Source of the DNA: Pseudarthrobacter phenanthrenivorans
Lineage (GTDB): Bacteria; Actinomycetota; Actinomycetes; Actinomycetales; Micrococcaceae
Assembly: GCF_000813845.1 (NCBI RefSeq)
Contig: NZ_JWTB01000003.1
Location: 19,964 to 83,963 of the forward strand
Direction: 5' to 3'
Length of the DNA: 64,000 nt
Shown here: positions 33,359 through 42,927 of the stretch, in pieces
Position numbering within the stretch: the stretch's first letter is position 1
How the letters are laid out: every line of letters begins with the position of its first letter
Made by a program: the position numbers and the translations under genes
Notes under the pieces: model-generated
The model's input: only the letters and a program-made list of their open reading frames with translations
Told to the model about the DNA's origin: nothing
The model's database searches: none

Positions 33359-33898
33359 TCAGAAGCCCACGCCTGCAAACGCCAGGGCCTGCCGGATGAG
33401 GCCGCCGCGGCCGCCGGCAAACTCCATCTGGACGCCGGGGCTGAGCACTTCCTGGGGGGTCATCCAGGTCAGTTCCAAGGCGTCCTGGCGGGGCTCGCAC
33501 TCACCCGTGACGGGAATGACGTAGGCCAGGGACACGGCGTGTTGCCGCTCGTCGGTGAAGCCGGTCTGGGACGGCGCGGGAAAGTATTCGGCAACGGTGA
33601 ACGGTACGGGGCTAAGCGGGAGCTGCGGAAACGCCAGGGGGCCGAGGTCCTTTTCCATGTGCCGCAGCAGGGCGGCGCGGATGGTCTCACGGTAGATGAC
33701 CCGGCCGGACACCAGGGACCGCACCATGGTCCCGTCGGCATCCGCCTGCAGCAGCGTGCCCACCTCGTTGACGTACCCCAACGGATCCAGCCGGACCGGC
33801 ACTGCCTCCACGTACACCATGGGCAGCCGCCCCCGTGCCTCAAAGAGGTCTTCTTCAGAGAGCCAGCCGGGATTCGGGTCAGGTGTGCGCACGTTCAT
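33359..33898 (-). CDS. Nudix-fold protein with degenerate Nudix box (DUF4916-like)
   Basis: A 179-residue protein of the Nudix fold. The Nudix box should read GX5EX7REUXEEXGU; here it is GRVIYRETIRAALLRHMEKD followed by LGP, so the E and first R are kept but the catalytic EE is replaced by KD. A pyrophosphatase activity is therefore doubtful and a regulatory or binding role is possible. Related actinobacterial proteins are labelled DUF4916. It lies 9 bases before the VOC gene's end on the same strand (downstream of it), so the two form a likely operon. Confidence 0.78.
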   Translation of the reverse strand: MNVRTPDPNPGWLSEEDLFEARGRLPMVYVEAVPVRLDPLGYVNEVGTLLQADADGTMVRSLVSGRVIYRETIRAALLRHMEKDLGPLAFPQLPLSPVPFTVAEYFPAPSQTGFTDERQHAVSLAYVIPVTGECEPRQDALELTWMTPQEVLSPGVQMEFAGGRGGLIRQALAFAGVGF

Positions 33899-33907
33899 GC
33901 TTAAGTT

Positions 33908-34645
33908 CTACCCCATGGGGCGCCGCTGGGAGACCCACACGGTGGCGGGCGCGTTGGGGCTGCCGGCGTCCGGGTTGGCCACGTGCAGGGTGCTGCCGAA
34001 GGCCTCTTCGGTCAGGCTGGCGGCGAATCCTGCGGCGGCCAGCCGCTCCTGCAGGGGTTCCAGTCCGCCGCCGTACTCGAAGCCCAGCCCCGCGCGGGAT
34101 GGCCCGGACGCCGGACGCACCAGGAGGACCCCGCCGTTCTTGGCCGTGAAGTCGGCGGTTTCATCATTGTCCGGCACCGGGCGTGGCCGCGCTCCGATGT
34201 GCAGCAGCGTCCGGGCGGCAGCCTCGGGGTCGGCGGTGTACCAGACGCCGACGACGGCCAGCAAGGGGTCGGCGTCCGCGCACTGGGCAAAGTGGCCTGC
34301 TTTGTCCGCCATGAAGCTGAACCCGTCCGGCGCGCTGATCCGGCAGGCCCCGCCGGCCGGAGCCAGCTCCGCAGGTCCGGTTCCGTCGTCCGGCGCGCCG
34401 TCCTCCTGCGCGGCCAGGTTGGTGCGGCGGGCAAACTCCGCCACGTCCCCCACCTCAACCGCAAACACTGTCTTGCCGTCCTGCCCGGATCCCGCCTCCG
34501 CGGGCTGCAGCACCAGGCGTCCTGACGCTGAATCGAAGACCTGGCGCCCGCCGTCGTCCTCTGTCTGGACCATCCCCAAGGCCGTGAGGAACTGCGTCCA
34601 GGACCCGGGGCGGGACGTGGAGTGGACGGGGCGGACTCGGAGCAT
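33908..34645 (-). CDS. VOC family protein (glyoxalase/dioxygenase fold)
   Basis: A 245-residue protein with two vicinal-oxygen-chelate modules, each with beta-alpha-beta-beta-beta order (LRVRPVHSTSRPGSWTQFLT starts the first; LAVVGVWYTADPEAAARTLL starts the second). The usual metal-binding H/E set is not obvious, so a binding rather than catalytic role is possible. It is upstream of the Nudix-like gene with a 9-base gap. The 106-base gap to the divergent YdeI-like gene contains no clear promoter sequence. Confidence 0.8.
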   Translation of the reverse strand: MLRVRPVHSTSRPGSWTQFLTALGMVQTEDDGGRQVFDSASGRLVLQPAEAGSGQDGKTVFAVEVGDVAEFARRTNLAAQEDGAPDDGTGPAELAPAGGACRISAPDGFSFMADKAGHFAQCADADPLLAVVGVWYTADPEAAARTLLHIGARPRPVPDNDETADFTAKNGGVLLVRPASGPSRAGLGFEYGGGLEPLQERLAAAGFAASLTEEAFGSTLHVANPDAGSPNAPATVWVSQRRPMG

Positions 34646-34751
34646 GGCGTTGTCCTAGGGTGGGGAACTGGTCTGTAGGGGCAATGATGCCACGTGGAGC
34701 GGCGCTGCACACGGGGCTTGTGGACGGGGTTTTCAGCGGCAGAATTAGGCC

Positions 34752-35369
34752 ATGGCCGAAGACCTTGAGGAACTGCTGGTGCCCGATGCCGCCGCCTGGC
34801 GCGCCTGGCTGGAGGAGAACCACGCCACCAGCCCGGGAGTGTGGCTGGTCCTGCACAAAAAGGGCGGGACGGTGACCAGCCTGGATTATCCGGCGGCCCT
34901 TGACGAGGCCCTGTGCTTTGGCTGGATCGACGGACAGTTGCGCCGCCGGGACGGCGAAAGCTCCTTCCAGCGGATGACGCCGCGGCGCCCCCGCAGCGTC
35001 TGGTCCGCCCGGAACGTGGGCCACATCGCCAGGCTGGAGGAGGCAGGGAAAATGACCGACGCCGGCCGCGCCGCAGTTGCCGCTGCAAAGGCCGACGGCC
35101 GGTGGGACGCAGCATACGGCGGCCAGGCCGATGTGCAGGTCCCGGCAGACCTCGCCGCCGCCATCGCTGCCAACCCGGCGGCGCAGGCGATGTTCGACGT
35201 CCTCACCAAAACCAACCTGTTCGCCCTGGTCTACCGCACCAACTCGGCAAAGCAGGCCGCCACCCGGGAACGCCGGATTGCAGGGTTCGTGGACATGCTG
35301 GCGCGGGGGGAGACGCCGTTTCCGCAGAAGAAGCGGCCTGCCGGGGTGGACCCGGAGCCCGCGGGGTAA
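34752..35369 (+). CDS. YdeI/OmpD-associated family protein
   Basis: A 205-residue protein of the YdeI family, with WLEENHATSPGVWLVLHKK, LDEALCFGWIDGQ and the cluster FQRMTPRRPRSVWSARNVGH. In Bacillus YdeI-type proteins are linked to envelope stress, but the biochemical role is unknown. There is no signal peptide. ATG 34752 begins the homologous region; no strong ribosome binding site is visible. The C-terminal tail (QKKRPAGVDP) is basic. Confidence 0.85.
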   Translation: MAEDLEELLVPDAAAWRAWLEENHATSPGVWLVLHKKGGTVTSLDYPAALDEALCFGWIDGQLRRRDGESSFQRMTPRRPRSVWSARNVGHIARLEEAGKMTDAGRAAVAAAKADGRWDAAYGGQADVQVPADLAAAIAANPAAQAMFDVLTKTNLFALVYRTNSAKQAATRERRIAGFVDMLARGETPFPQKKRPAGVDPEPAG

Positions 35370-35487
35370 CGTCATACGGTTGGGGTGCCGGGAGCGGAAC
35401 CGGTAAACTCGATGGTTCACTTGCGCTGGTGCCGTTCCCCGATCCGGGGGACGGCATTTGTGCATTCAGCGACGGATCGACACCACC

Positions 35488-37167
35488 ATGCCCCCCACCC
35501 TCCCCCGAACAGTCCTTGCCGCCCTTCGGCGCCGCCCGTTCCTGTGGTCCGCGGTAGCCGCCGTGGCAGTCCTGGCCCTGGCCGTTTCGCTGGTGCTTGC
35601 CGGAAACGGGCAGGAAGGCCGGCAGGATGGGGCCCGGCCCGGACCTGCCGGTTCCCCTGCCGCCCCCTCCGGCCCGCCACCCCCGGAAACCGCTCCGGGT
35701 GAGGGGCCCGGTTACCGGCCCGCCTACCACCTCACCCCGGACCAGCGCTGGATGAACGATCCCCAGCGGCCCTTCTTCCTGGACGGGCTGTGGCACTACT
35801 ACTACCTCTACAACGCCGACTACCCCGAGGGAAACGGCACCGAATGGTTCCACGCCACCAGCACGGACCTGGTGCACTGGAAGAACGAGGGCGTCGCCAT
35901 CCGGAAATTCCGCAACGGCCTGGGCGATATCGAGACCGGCTCCGCGGTGGTGGACGCCGAGGGCACGGCGGGATTCGGCAAGGGGGCGGTCATCGCGGTC
36001 CTGACCCAGCAGCATGACGGCGTCCAGCGCCAGTCCCTGTTCTATTCCACGGACAAGGGCTACAGCTTCCAAAGCTACGGGCAGAACCCGGTGATGGAGA
36101 ACCCCGGCGCCGAGCATTGGCGGGACCCGAGGATTGTCCGCGACGACGCCAACAACCAGTGGCTGATGCTGCTCGCCGAAGGGTCGAAGATCGGCTTCTA
36201 CACGTCCAAAGACCTTAAACAGTGGACGTATGTGTCCGGATTCCGGCAGGACGGCCTGGGCATCCTCGAATGCCCCGACTTCTTCCAGATGGACGTTGAC
36301 GGCGACCCCGCCAAACGCACCTGGGTCCTGGCCGCCAGCGCCAACGGCTCCGCCGAGGGCCGCACCACCGGCCTGGCGTACTGGACCGGCAGCTTCGACG
36401 GGAAGGCCTTCACCCCGGCGGGCGGGCACCAATGGCTCGACGGCGGAGCGGACTTCTACGCCGCCGTCACCTGGGACGATCCCCGGCTTCCCGACGCCCA
36501 GCGGAAGGCATCCCGCCACGCCATCGGCTGGATGAACAACTGGGCGTACGCACGGCAACTGCCCCCGACGGACTGGCACGGGGCCGCGTCGGTGGTCCGC
36601 GACCTCCGCCTGGAATCGGGCAGCGGCCGCCCCGTGCTGGCATCGTCCCCCACCGCGGCGCTGGCGTCGCTGGAAGGGGAGGCGGCCCAGGTGCCCGGCG
36701 GTGACTTGGGCGACGGGAGGGAACTTCCAGTGCCGGACAGCGGAGCCTTCAAGGCCGAGGTCGAACTGGCAAGACCTGCCAGCGGGACCGGTGAGGCCAG
36801 GCTCCTCCTGCAGAGCGGGGGCACCACCTACGCCACGGTCGGCTACGACTTCACGACGGGACGCGCGTTCGTGCTCCGGGACGGCGACGCCGTGGCCGGG
36901 GGCAAGGACCGGCAGGGCGGCTCCGGCGTGGACGACAGCTACCGCGCGGCCCGGTCCGTGGAGGTCCGGCCCGCCGGGGACACCGTGCGCCTGACCGTGT
37001 TCGTGGACCGGTCCTCGGTGGAGGTCTTCGTGGCCGGGCAGGCGCTGACGTCGCTCGTGTTCCCGCCGCCGGGCCACCGGGAGGCGCGCCTGGCAACGGA
37101 CGCCGGGGTGCAGCTCAAGGGCGGCACCGTCACTGCGCTGGCCGGCATCCGCCAGCCGTCCAGCTAG
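35488..37167 (+). CDS. Glycoside hydrolase family 32, levanase-like, membrane-anchored
   Basis: A 559-residue GH32 fructan hydrolase. A basic N-terminus and one hydrophobic segment (about 17-37) without clear cleavage site give a secreted or anchored form, followed by a Pro-rich linker. The five-bladed propeller carries nucleophile D90 in WMNDPQRP, D212 in WRDPRI and acid/base E260 in ECPD; the beta-sandwich domain follows to the end. NDPQRP rather than NDPNG is shared with levan-acting enzymes of Arthrobacter, so levan is the favoured substrate over sucrose. ATG 35488 is chosen; an in-frame TTG at 35458 is also open. It shares its stop region with the convergent GH76 gene. Confidence 0.9.
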   Translation: MPPTLPRTVLAALRRRPFLWSAVAAVAVLALAVSLVLAGNGQEGRQDGARPGPAGSPAAPSGPPPPETAPGEGPGYRPAYHLTPDQRWMNDPQRPFFLDGLWHYYYLYNADYPEGNGTEWFHATSTDLVHWKNEGVAIRKFRNGLGDIETGSAVVDAEGTAGFGKGAVIAVLTQQHDGVQRQSLFYSTDKGYSFQSYGQNPVMENPGAEHWRDPRIVRDDANNQWLMLLAEGSKIGFYTSKDLKQWTYVSGFRQDGLGILECPDFFQMDVDGDPAKRTWVLAASANGSAEGRTTGLAYWTGSFDGKAFTPAGGHQWLDGGADFYAAVTWDDPRLPDAQRKASRHAIGWMNNWAYARQLPPTDWHGAASVVRDLRLESGSGRPVLASSPTAALASLEGEAAQVPGGDLGDGRELPVPDSGAFKAEVELARPASGTGEARLLLQSGGTTYATVGYDFTTGRAFVLRDGDAVAGGKDRQGGSGVDDSYRAARSVEVRPAGDTVRLTVFVDRSSVEVFVAGQALTSLVFPPPGHREARLATDAGVQLKGGTVTALAGIRQPSS

Positions 37168-38447
37168 GCGGCCGGCCGCCCCGCCGCACTGACCGACGCC
37201 GCGGCCTCAAGGGTCATCCAGGCCTGGAGCTGAGTGGAAAGCTCGACGGCGGCTCCCTGCGGATACGTCGCGGCCGCCGGTTGGGAGGCATGCATGGAAA
37301 AGATGCTGCTGGTGGCCAGCCGCGCGCCTGCTTCCTCCGTGCCGACGGCTCGACGGCCGGACCAGAATGCCTCCGCGGTGTCCGTCACCAGCCGGGCTGC
37401 GGTGGCCCGTGTTGGGCCGGGGAGCCGGGGGTCCACTGCGGCGAGCGCCAGGTAGCGGCAGAGGATCCCTGTAAACAGGCCGCCGTCGCCGGTTCCGTCG
37501 CAGCGGAGCACGCTGCCCTGCACCGCGCTCGCTTCCCGGACGGTAAGCCTGCGCCGCACGGACTCAATCAACACCGCGGCCCGGGCCAGGTTCGCGTCGC
37601 CGCCCACTTCCAGCAGGGCCCCCAGCACCGGCCCCTGGTTGTACGTGTAGACGGCGCGCTCCAGCACCACCTCGCCGGCGGCGTTCAGGCGCGCGCCGTC
37701 CAGGTACAGCTCCTGGTCGGGGTCGAAAAGGGTGGCGTCCAGCCAGTCCAGCAATGCCTGGGCCTTGGCCTGCCGGCCGGTACGGGCGTAGAACAGGGCT
37801 ACCGGCGCCGTGGCCGGGGTGTTCTTGAAGTCCCGCTTCTTGCTCCAGAACGCGCCGCCGCCCAGGTCGTCGGTGCAGGCGGCATCAAACTGGAGCGTGA
37901 GCGATGCGCGGACGGCTGCGTTGCGGCGGCGGCCCGGACGCCGGCTCTCCTCGGCAAGGCGGTCCAGCCGCAGGGTGGCCAGGGCAAGCCACGCCATGTC
38001 GTCGTAGTAGTTGTTGACGAAGGTCAGGGCGTTACGGAGACGGATTCCGGTGACCAGGCGTGAGGCCAAATGCCCCGCGCTGGGCCGGTCCGGGCCGTTG
38101 AACCGGGCCGCCGGAGTGGCGCCTCCGCCAAGCTCCCGGCGCCCGGCGTCCACCAGGCAGTCCACATAGTGCGCCTGCCACCAGTAGTGCCATGGCAGGA
38201 CCAGTGCTGCGGCAGGCCTGGCACGCCGCAGGGCTGCCAGCCACCACGGCGCAGGTTGGCTGCCCGGATCCTGCGCCGGCACCGAAGGGCTGTCCTGCCG
38301 CGCCGGTTGACTGCCCTGCCACAGGATGGCGCCGAGGTGGGTTCCCGGCAGGAACAGCAGCTTCCGGCCGAACAGCGCGGTCACGGACCTGGCCGCGTGG
38401 TTCGCCTTCTCCTGCCATCCGCCGTGGTCGGTGCTCATGGACGTCAT
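37164..38447 (-). CDS. Glycoside hydrolase family 76 protein (alpha-1,6-mannanase-like)
   Basis: A 427-residue alpha/alpha-barrel hydrolase. The paired catalytic aspartates D149-D150 are in [15 protein letters not shown], and downstream are [29 protein letters not shown] and [15 protein letters not shown], all GH76 hallmarks. The family cleaves alpha-1,6-mannan. No signal peptide is seen, which is unusual for a polymer-degrading enzyme and suggests an intracellular role on oligosaccharides or a wrong start. Starts at 38447, 38438 and 38456 are all possible. It converges with the GH32 gene and both stop in the same CTAG. Confidence 0.85.
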   Translation of the reverse strand: MTSMSTDHGGWQEKANHAARSVTALFGRKLLFLPGTHLGAILWQGSQPARQDSPSVPAQDPGSQPAPWWLAALRRARPAAALVLPWHYWWQAHYVDCLVDAGRRELGGGATPAARFNGPDRPSAGHLASRLVTGIRLRNALTFVNNYYDDMAWLALATLRLDRLAEESRRPGRRRNAAVRASLTLQFDAACTDDLGGGAFWSKKRDFKNTPATAPVALFYARTGRQAKAQALLDWLDATLFDPDQELYLDGARLNAAGEVVLERAVYTYNQGPVLGALLEVGGDANLARAAVLIESVRRRLTVREASAVQGSVLRCDGTGDGGLFTGILCRYLALAAVDPRLPGPTRATAARLVTDTAEAFWSGRRAVGTEEAGARLATSSIFSMHASQPAAATYPQGAAVELSTQLQAWMTLEAAASVSAAGRPAA

Positions 38448-38519
38448 GCCGTCCACCCTAACGGGGGCACCCCCGCGTTCTTCGCCCGTGGCCCCAAAGG
38501 GTGCGGGCGCGCCGGATTT

Positions 38520-38539
38520 CAGTTAACATTCATTAACTG
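38520..38539. promoter_or_regulatory. Candidate operator upstream of the SDR/acyl-CoA dehydrogenase operon
   Basis: CAGTTAA-CATTCA-TTAACTG is a perfect 7-bp inverted repeat with a 6-base spacer, 46 bases before the SDR start. The TTAACATTCATTAA core resembles TetR-type lipid-catabolism operators in shape; no local TetR gene of that type adjoins it. Confidence 0.6.
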
Positions 38540-38585
38540 TTGCCCGACGCCGCGCCGCGGCATGGGGACGCATCAAGGAGGATGT

Positions 38586-39380
38586 ATGGACATTGCAGGC
38601 AGCGTCGCACTGGTGACAGGCGGCGCCTCCGGGCTGGGGGCAGCCACGGCACGCAGGCTGTTCGACGACGGCGCCTCCGTAGTGCTCGTTGACCTCCCCT
38701 CCTCTGCCGGGCAGGCCATGGCAGAGACACTGAACGCCCGCGCCGCGGCCGGCCAGTCCGCCGCCTTCGCGCCGGCGGACGTGACGGACGAGGCGGACGT
38801 CCACGCCGCCGTCGGGACCGCCGTCGGGTTGGGGCCGCTGCGGATCGTGGTGAATTGCGCCGGCATCGCCACCCCCGGGAAGGTGCTGGGCCGCGACGGC
38901 GTGCTGCCCCTGGAAACGTTCAGCCGGGTGGTCCAGGTGAACCTGATTGGCACCTTCAACGTCCTGCGCCTGGCGGCCGAAGCCATGGTGGGCACCGAAC
39001 CCGCCGTCACCGCCCTCGGCGGTCCCGAACGCGGCGTCATCATCAACACCGCCTCCGTTGCTGCTTTCGACGGGCAGATCGGACAGCCCGCCTATTCAGC
39101 CTCCAAGGGTGCCGTGGCTGCCATGACGCTGCCCCTGGCGCGGGAGCTGGCGCGCTCGCTGGTCCGGGTGGTCACCATCGCGCCGGGCATCTTCGAAACC
39201 CCCATGATGGCGGGCCTGCCGCAGGAGGCGCAGGATTCCCTGGGCGCCCAGGTTCCGCACCCTTCCCGGCTGGGAAAGCCCGCGGAATACGCCAACCTGG
39301 TGGCGCACATCGTGGACAACGCCATGCTGAACGGTGAAACCATCCGCCTGGACGGCGCCATCCGGATGGGACCGAAATGA
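38586..39380 (+). CDS. SDR family oxidoreductase, 3-hydroxyacyl-CoA dehydrogenase type
   Basis: A 264-residue classical [11 protein letters not shown] at 11-18 binds NAD(H); the catalytic residues are S in [13 protein letters not shown] and Y170-x3-K174 in YSASKGA. The wording ([31 protein letters not shown]) matches 17beta-HSD10-like 3-hydroxyacyl-CoA dehydrogenases, including 2-methyl-3-hydroxybutyryl-CoA dehydrogenase. AAGGAGGATGT precedes ATG 38586. It is coupled to the acyl-CoA dehydrogenase by an ATGA overlap, so both likely act in one acyl-CoA oxidation pathway. Promoter control by the palindrome at 38520 is inferred. Confidence 0.9.
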   Translation: MDIAGSVALVTGGASGLGAATARRLFDDGASVVLVDLPSSAGQAMAETLNARAAAGQSAAFAPADVTDEADVHAAVGTAVGLGPLRIVVNCAGIATPGKVLGRDGVLPLETFSRVVQVNLIGTFNVLRLAAEAMVGTEPAVTALGGPERGVIINTASVAAFDGQIGQPAYSASKGAVAAMTLPLARELARSLVRVVTIAPGIFETPMMAGLPQEAQDSLGAQVPHPSRLGKPAEYANLVAHIVDNAMLNGETIRLDGAIRMGPK

Positions 39381-40582
39381 GCGCGCAGGGCATCCGCCAG
39401 CTGCCGTCCGCGGACTTCTTCGCCGTCGAATCGATGCTCGGCCAGGCCGAACGGAACAAGCTGGCCGAACTCCGGGACTTCCTCGCCGCCGAGGTCGCGC
39501 CGCACGCCGCCGACTGGTGGAACAAGGCCGAATTCCCTGCCCACATCCTCCCCAAGCTCGCCGCCCTGGAACTGAGCACCCCCACCCACCGGGGATACAG
39601 CCACCTCTTCGCCGGCCTGGTCATCGCCGAAATAACACGGGTGGACACTTCGCTTGCCACGTTCTTCCTGGTCCACCACGACCTCTTCGTCGAGTCGCTG
39701 CACACCTTTGGCAGCACAGACCAGAAGGAACGGCTCCTGGCGGACGCCTCGGAACTGCGCACCACCGGTGCCTTCGCCCTGACCGAACCCCTGCATGGCT
39801 CCGACGTGGCCGGCGGGCTGGAGACGCGGGCCCGGCGGATCTCCTCCAGCACCGGAGAAGCGGACGACGACGGCGACACCTGGGTGCTCAACGGCGCCAA
39901 GCGGTGGATCGGCAACGGGACGTTCTGCGACTACATGCTGGTGTGGGCGCGGGACGAGGCGGACGGCTCCGTGCGCGGCTTCATCGTGGACGCCACCCTG
40001 CCGGGGGTCAGCCGGAGCAGGATCGAGAACAAGATCGCCCTGCGCACCGTCCAGAACGCCGACATCGTGTTCCAGGACGTCCGGGTGCCCGAAGCGGACC
40101 GGTTCAGCGGGATCAGCAGCTTCGAGGACACGAAGGAGCTGCTCCGCAGCTCCCGCATCATGGTGGCCTGGCAGACGGTGGGCCAGCAGCTGGCCGCGTT
40201 CGACGTCGCCCGGCAGTACGCCGTCGAACGCTATCAGTTCGGCCGCCCGCTGGCACACTTCCAACTCATCCAGCAGCAACTGGTGACCATGCTGGGCAAC
40301 ACCGTGGCCAGCATGTCCATGATGGCAGGAATCGCCAGGCTGCAGGACGCCGGCGGGGCCGGCATGCCGCAGGTGGCCCTGGCCAAGTCCTACCTCAGCG
40401 CCCGGATGCGGGAAACCGTGGCCCTGGGCCGTTCCATCCTGGGCGGAAACGGCATCGTCACCGACTACCGGATGGCAAAGATTTTCGCCGACGCCGAGGC
40501 CATCTACACCTATGAGGGCTCGTTCGAAGTGAACACCCTGATTGTGGGCAGGGCCATCACCGGAATCTCGGCCATCTCCTAA
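39377..40582 (+). CDS. Acyl-CoA dehydrogenase family protein, glutaryl-CoA dehydrogenase-like
   Basis: A 401-residue flavin acyl-CoA dehydrogenase. It has [15 protein letters not shown] (FAD and substrate loop), [31 protein letters not shown] and the C-terminal [18 protein letters not shown] with base E380. YEG with the following N is the glutaryl/short branched group pattern. It oxidises an acyl-CoA to the enoyl-CoA with electrons to ETF; the exact chain is unknown. Its ATGA start overlaps the SDR stop. It ends in the same CTAA as the convergent DUF1684 gene. Confidence 0.92.
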   Translation: MSAQGIRQLPSADFFAVESMLGQAERNKLAELRDFLAAEVAPHAADWWNKAEFPAHILPKLAALELSTPTHRGYSHLFAGLVIAEITRVDTSLATFFLVHHDLFVESLHTFGSTDQKERLLADASELRTTGAFALTEPLHGSDVAGGLETRARRISSSTGEADDDGDTWVLNGAKRWIGNGTFCDYMLVWARDEADGSVRGFIVDATLPGVSRSRIENKIALRTVQNADIVFQDVRVPEADRFSGISSFEDTKELLRSSRIMVAWQTVGQQLAAFDVARQYAVERYQFGRPLAHFQLIQQQLVTMLGNTVASMSMMAGIARLQDAGGAGMPQVALAKSYLSARMRETVALGRSILGGNGIVTDYRMAKIFADAEAIYTYEGSFEVNTLIVGRAITGISAIS

Positions 40583-41433
40583 GCGGGATAGGGCTGCTTC
40601 TCGCCTGCCTCCACCCGGATATCGAGGCTGTTGTTCTTCACGGGCATGGGGCAGGTGCCGTACGGGGTGAAGGCGCTGGGGTAGTTGATGGTCCGGTTGA
40701 AGTCCAGGACAACGGACCCGTCCGGCCGGGGCCGGGGGAGCGAGAGCTTGCGCCAGTCGTCCGTGGTGTCGCCGTTGGTCTCGTCATGGAACGTGACGGT
40801 CAGGGCGCCAAGCTTTTCCTCTTCCGCCTGGAGCCGGAACTCGTGCCTGCTGCCCGGGAGGCGGAAGACCACCTCGCCCACCGAGCGGTGCATGCCGTCC
40901 ACCAGCGGGTTCGCGGTGCCAATCGGCACGTCCACCGGGGCCGGGTAGGGCTCGAACCGCCCCACCACTTCCCACTCCGGGTTGTAGGGGTACGTGGGGA
41001 CGCCCTCGAAACCCGTAAAGACCGGCGAGGCCGCATCCCGCGTGCGGACCGCATAGCGGCCGCCGCGCATGGCCAGTTCCACCACCACCTGGTTTCCTTC
41101 CGGGCCCCCGAACTGCACCCACATCAGCGATTCCTCATCCGCCAGGACCGCGGAGATGGTGCCCTCCACCTTTTCCCCGGACTCCACCAGCGTGAGCCCG
41201 TCGGACGCGGTTGCAGTGAGGAACGCCGTGGTGGCCGGCGCCGAATCCGTGCCGTCCGTGGACCACAGGCCCGGAACAAGGTCAACGGTGGCCGGCGAGT
41301 CCTCGAGCCACTGGAACGAGGTGAGGGTGAGCCAGCCGTACGGGGCTGCCAGGGCCTTGTTGCGGTTGGCACGGAAGCGCTGCCAGCGCTCCTGCCGGGC
41401 GGTTGACGTGGCGGCGGCTGGGGTAGTGGTCAT
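40579..41433 (-). CDS. DUF1684 domain-containing protein
   Basis: A 284-residue protein with the DUF1684 pattern: RQERWQRFRANRNKALAAP and GWLTLTSFQWLE at the start, YPYNPEWEVVGRF in the middle, and DFNRTINYPSAFTPYGTCPM at the end. No signal peptide or membrane segment. The conserved block suggests a beta-rich binding or enzymatic domain, but no function is known. ATG 41433 has GGAAGGAA upstream; in-frame codons before it are not needed. Confidence 0.85.
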   Translation of the reverse strand: MTTTPAAATSTARQERWQRFRANRNKALAAPYGWLTLTSFQWLEDSPATVDLVPGLWSTDGTDSAPATTAFLTATASDGLTLVESGEKVEGTISAVLADEESLMWVQFGGPEGNQVVVELAMRGGRYAVRTRDAASPVFTGFEGVPTYPYNPEWEVVGRFEPYPAPVDVPIGTANPLVDGMHRSVGEVVFRLPGSRHEFRLQAEEEKLGALTVTFHDETNGDTTDDWRKLSLPRPRPDGSVVLDFNRTINYPSAFTPYGTCPMPVKNNSLDIRVEAGEKQPYPA

Positions 41434-41564
41434 GGTTCCTTCCGGTTGCATCTGCCCCCGCTACAACCGCGGCCCTTTCCCGTTCATTCCGGCTGCCGGT
41501 ACCGGCCCGCGGGTATGTGCGGTGCGGACTGCCCGCCGGCCGTTACGGGGGGTAGCGTTCTGCC

Positions 41565-42251
41565 ATGAGGATCGCAGTTCTAGGTACAGGCACTGTAGGG
41601 CGGGCGCTGGCGGCAGCGTTCAGCAGGCTGGGACACGAGGTTGTCCTGGGGACGCGCGACCCCGGCGAAACAGCCGCCCGCAGTGCACCCGATGCCATGG
41701 GTGGACGGCCCTTCAATGAATGGCTGGAAAGCCACGGCGGCATCAGGCTGGCAACATTCGCGGACGCGGCAGGCAGCAGCGAACTGGTGGTCAACGCCAC
41801 GAACGGAGCGGCATCGCTGGCAGCCCTGGCTGCGGCGGGTGAGGCGCGGCTGGCAGGGAAAATCCTGGTGGACGTGTCCAACCCGCTGGACTTCACGCAA
41901 GGGATGCCCCCGGTGCTGAACCCCGTGAACACGGAAAGCCTCGCCGAGCGCATCCAGCGGGCATTTCCCGAAGCCCGGGTGGTGAAGACGCTCAACACCA
42001 TGAACGCCGGGCTGATGGTGGACCCACGGCGCCTGGCGGACGGGGAGCACTCCGTGTTCGTGTCCGGCGACGACTCCGACGCCAGGAAAACCGTCACCGG
42101 ACTCCTGGCGGAGCTCGGCCACAAGGACATTATCGACCTTGGCGACATCACCACCGCCCGCGGTGCCGAAATGGTCCTGCCGCTGTGGCTGCGGCTCTTC
42201 GGCGTGCTGGGAACCCCCGACTTCAACTTCAAGGTGGTCCGCGCGGGTTGA
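41565..42251 (+). CDS. NADP oxidoreductase, F420-dependent reductase-like
   Basis: A 228-residue Rossmann protein of the NADP-reductase/F420-dependent family (F420H2:NADP oxidoreductase and YdbC-like relatives). MRIAVLGTGTVGRALAAAFS binds NADP; LGTRDPGE is the NADP-phosphate loop; ILVDVSNPLDF and VVKTLNTMNA follow. F420 use is not proven here, because many members of this fold use other electron carriers. GGGGGT stands upstream of the ATG at usual spacing. A membrane protein gene follows after 22 bases. Confidence 0.85.
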   Translation: MRIAVLGTGTVGRALAAAFSRLGHEVVLGTRDPGETAARSAPDAMGGRPFNEWLESHGGIRLATFADAAGSSELVVNATNGAASLAALAAAGEARLAGKILVDVSNPLDFTQGMPPVLNPVNTESLAERIQRAFPEARVVKTLNTMNAGLMVDPRRLADGEHSVFVSGDDSDARKTVTGLLAELGHKDIIDLGDITTARGAEMVLPLWLRLFGVLGTPDFNFKVVRAG

Positions 42252-42273
42252 TTTGCCGGGGTTGAATGGGTGG

Positions 42274-42813
42274 GTGGACATCCTTGCAGGAGTGAACCGG
42301 GAATGGCTGGCGGCACTGACCTGGCTGGCTGCGCTTTGCGCCGGGGTGGCTGTGCTGCTTTGGCGCCGCCGCCGCCCCGACCTCGCAGCCCTGGCCGCCG
42401 TCGTCGTCTTCGCAGCGGTGAACGTCGGTGCCGGCATCTACGTCCTGGACCATCTTGCCGACGGGCGCTGGGGCGGGGACGCGCACTCCAGGCTTGACCC
42501 GCCGTCGCTCTCCGGAGCGCCGGTGGTGGGCCAGTTCCTGCAGCCGCTCGACGCGGCAATGGCTGACCTGGCGGGAAGGGCCAACGATTTCATCGACTTC
42601 CAGGCCGCCTTGCCGGTGGCGCTCGGCTTTTTTGCGGCCGCAGGCTGGGCGCTGGCGGTCCTGGTGCCGGTGGGGCTGTGGGCCGCCGCCGTGCAGGCCC
42701 GGGAGGGCCGCCGCCGGAAGGCCGAGGCCGCCGCCGTGCAGCACGAGGTGGAAAAACTACGGGCTGAACTGGACGCGGTCAAACGCCACGTGGGGTACCG
42801 CGACATCTTTTGA
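42274..42813 (+). CDS. Hypothetical membrane protein with C-terminal coiled coil
   Basis: About 179 residues from GTG 42274, which has GGGGTTG at nine-base spacing; TTG 42262 is another start. There are three membrane segments (about 10-28, 37-58, 118-140) and a long helical cytoplasmic tail (ARE GRRRKAEAAAVQHEVEKL) ending in KRHVGYRDIF. I do not recognise the family. It lies 22 bases after the NADP reductase and may be co-transcribed. Confidence 0.6.
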   Translation: MDILAGVNREWLAALTWLAALCAGVAVLLWRRRRPDLAALAAVVVFAAVNVGAGIYVLDHLADGRWGGDAHSRLDPPSLSGAPVVGQFLQPLDAAMADLAGRANDFIDFQAALPVALGFFAAAGWALAVLVPVGLWAAAVQAREGRRRKAEAAAVQHEVEKLRAELDAVKRHVGYRDIF

Positions 42814-42927
42814 GACGGATTCCACTGCGGCGCGGGACCGGGGGTAGCATCTTTAGCTAGTAACGTGGCTCACAGTATCCAGCGCAGTGTACGAGCCAAG
42901 TCCCGAAACCCTCGAAAGATTGCTTCC

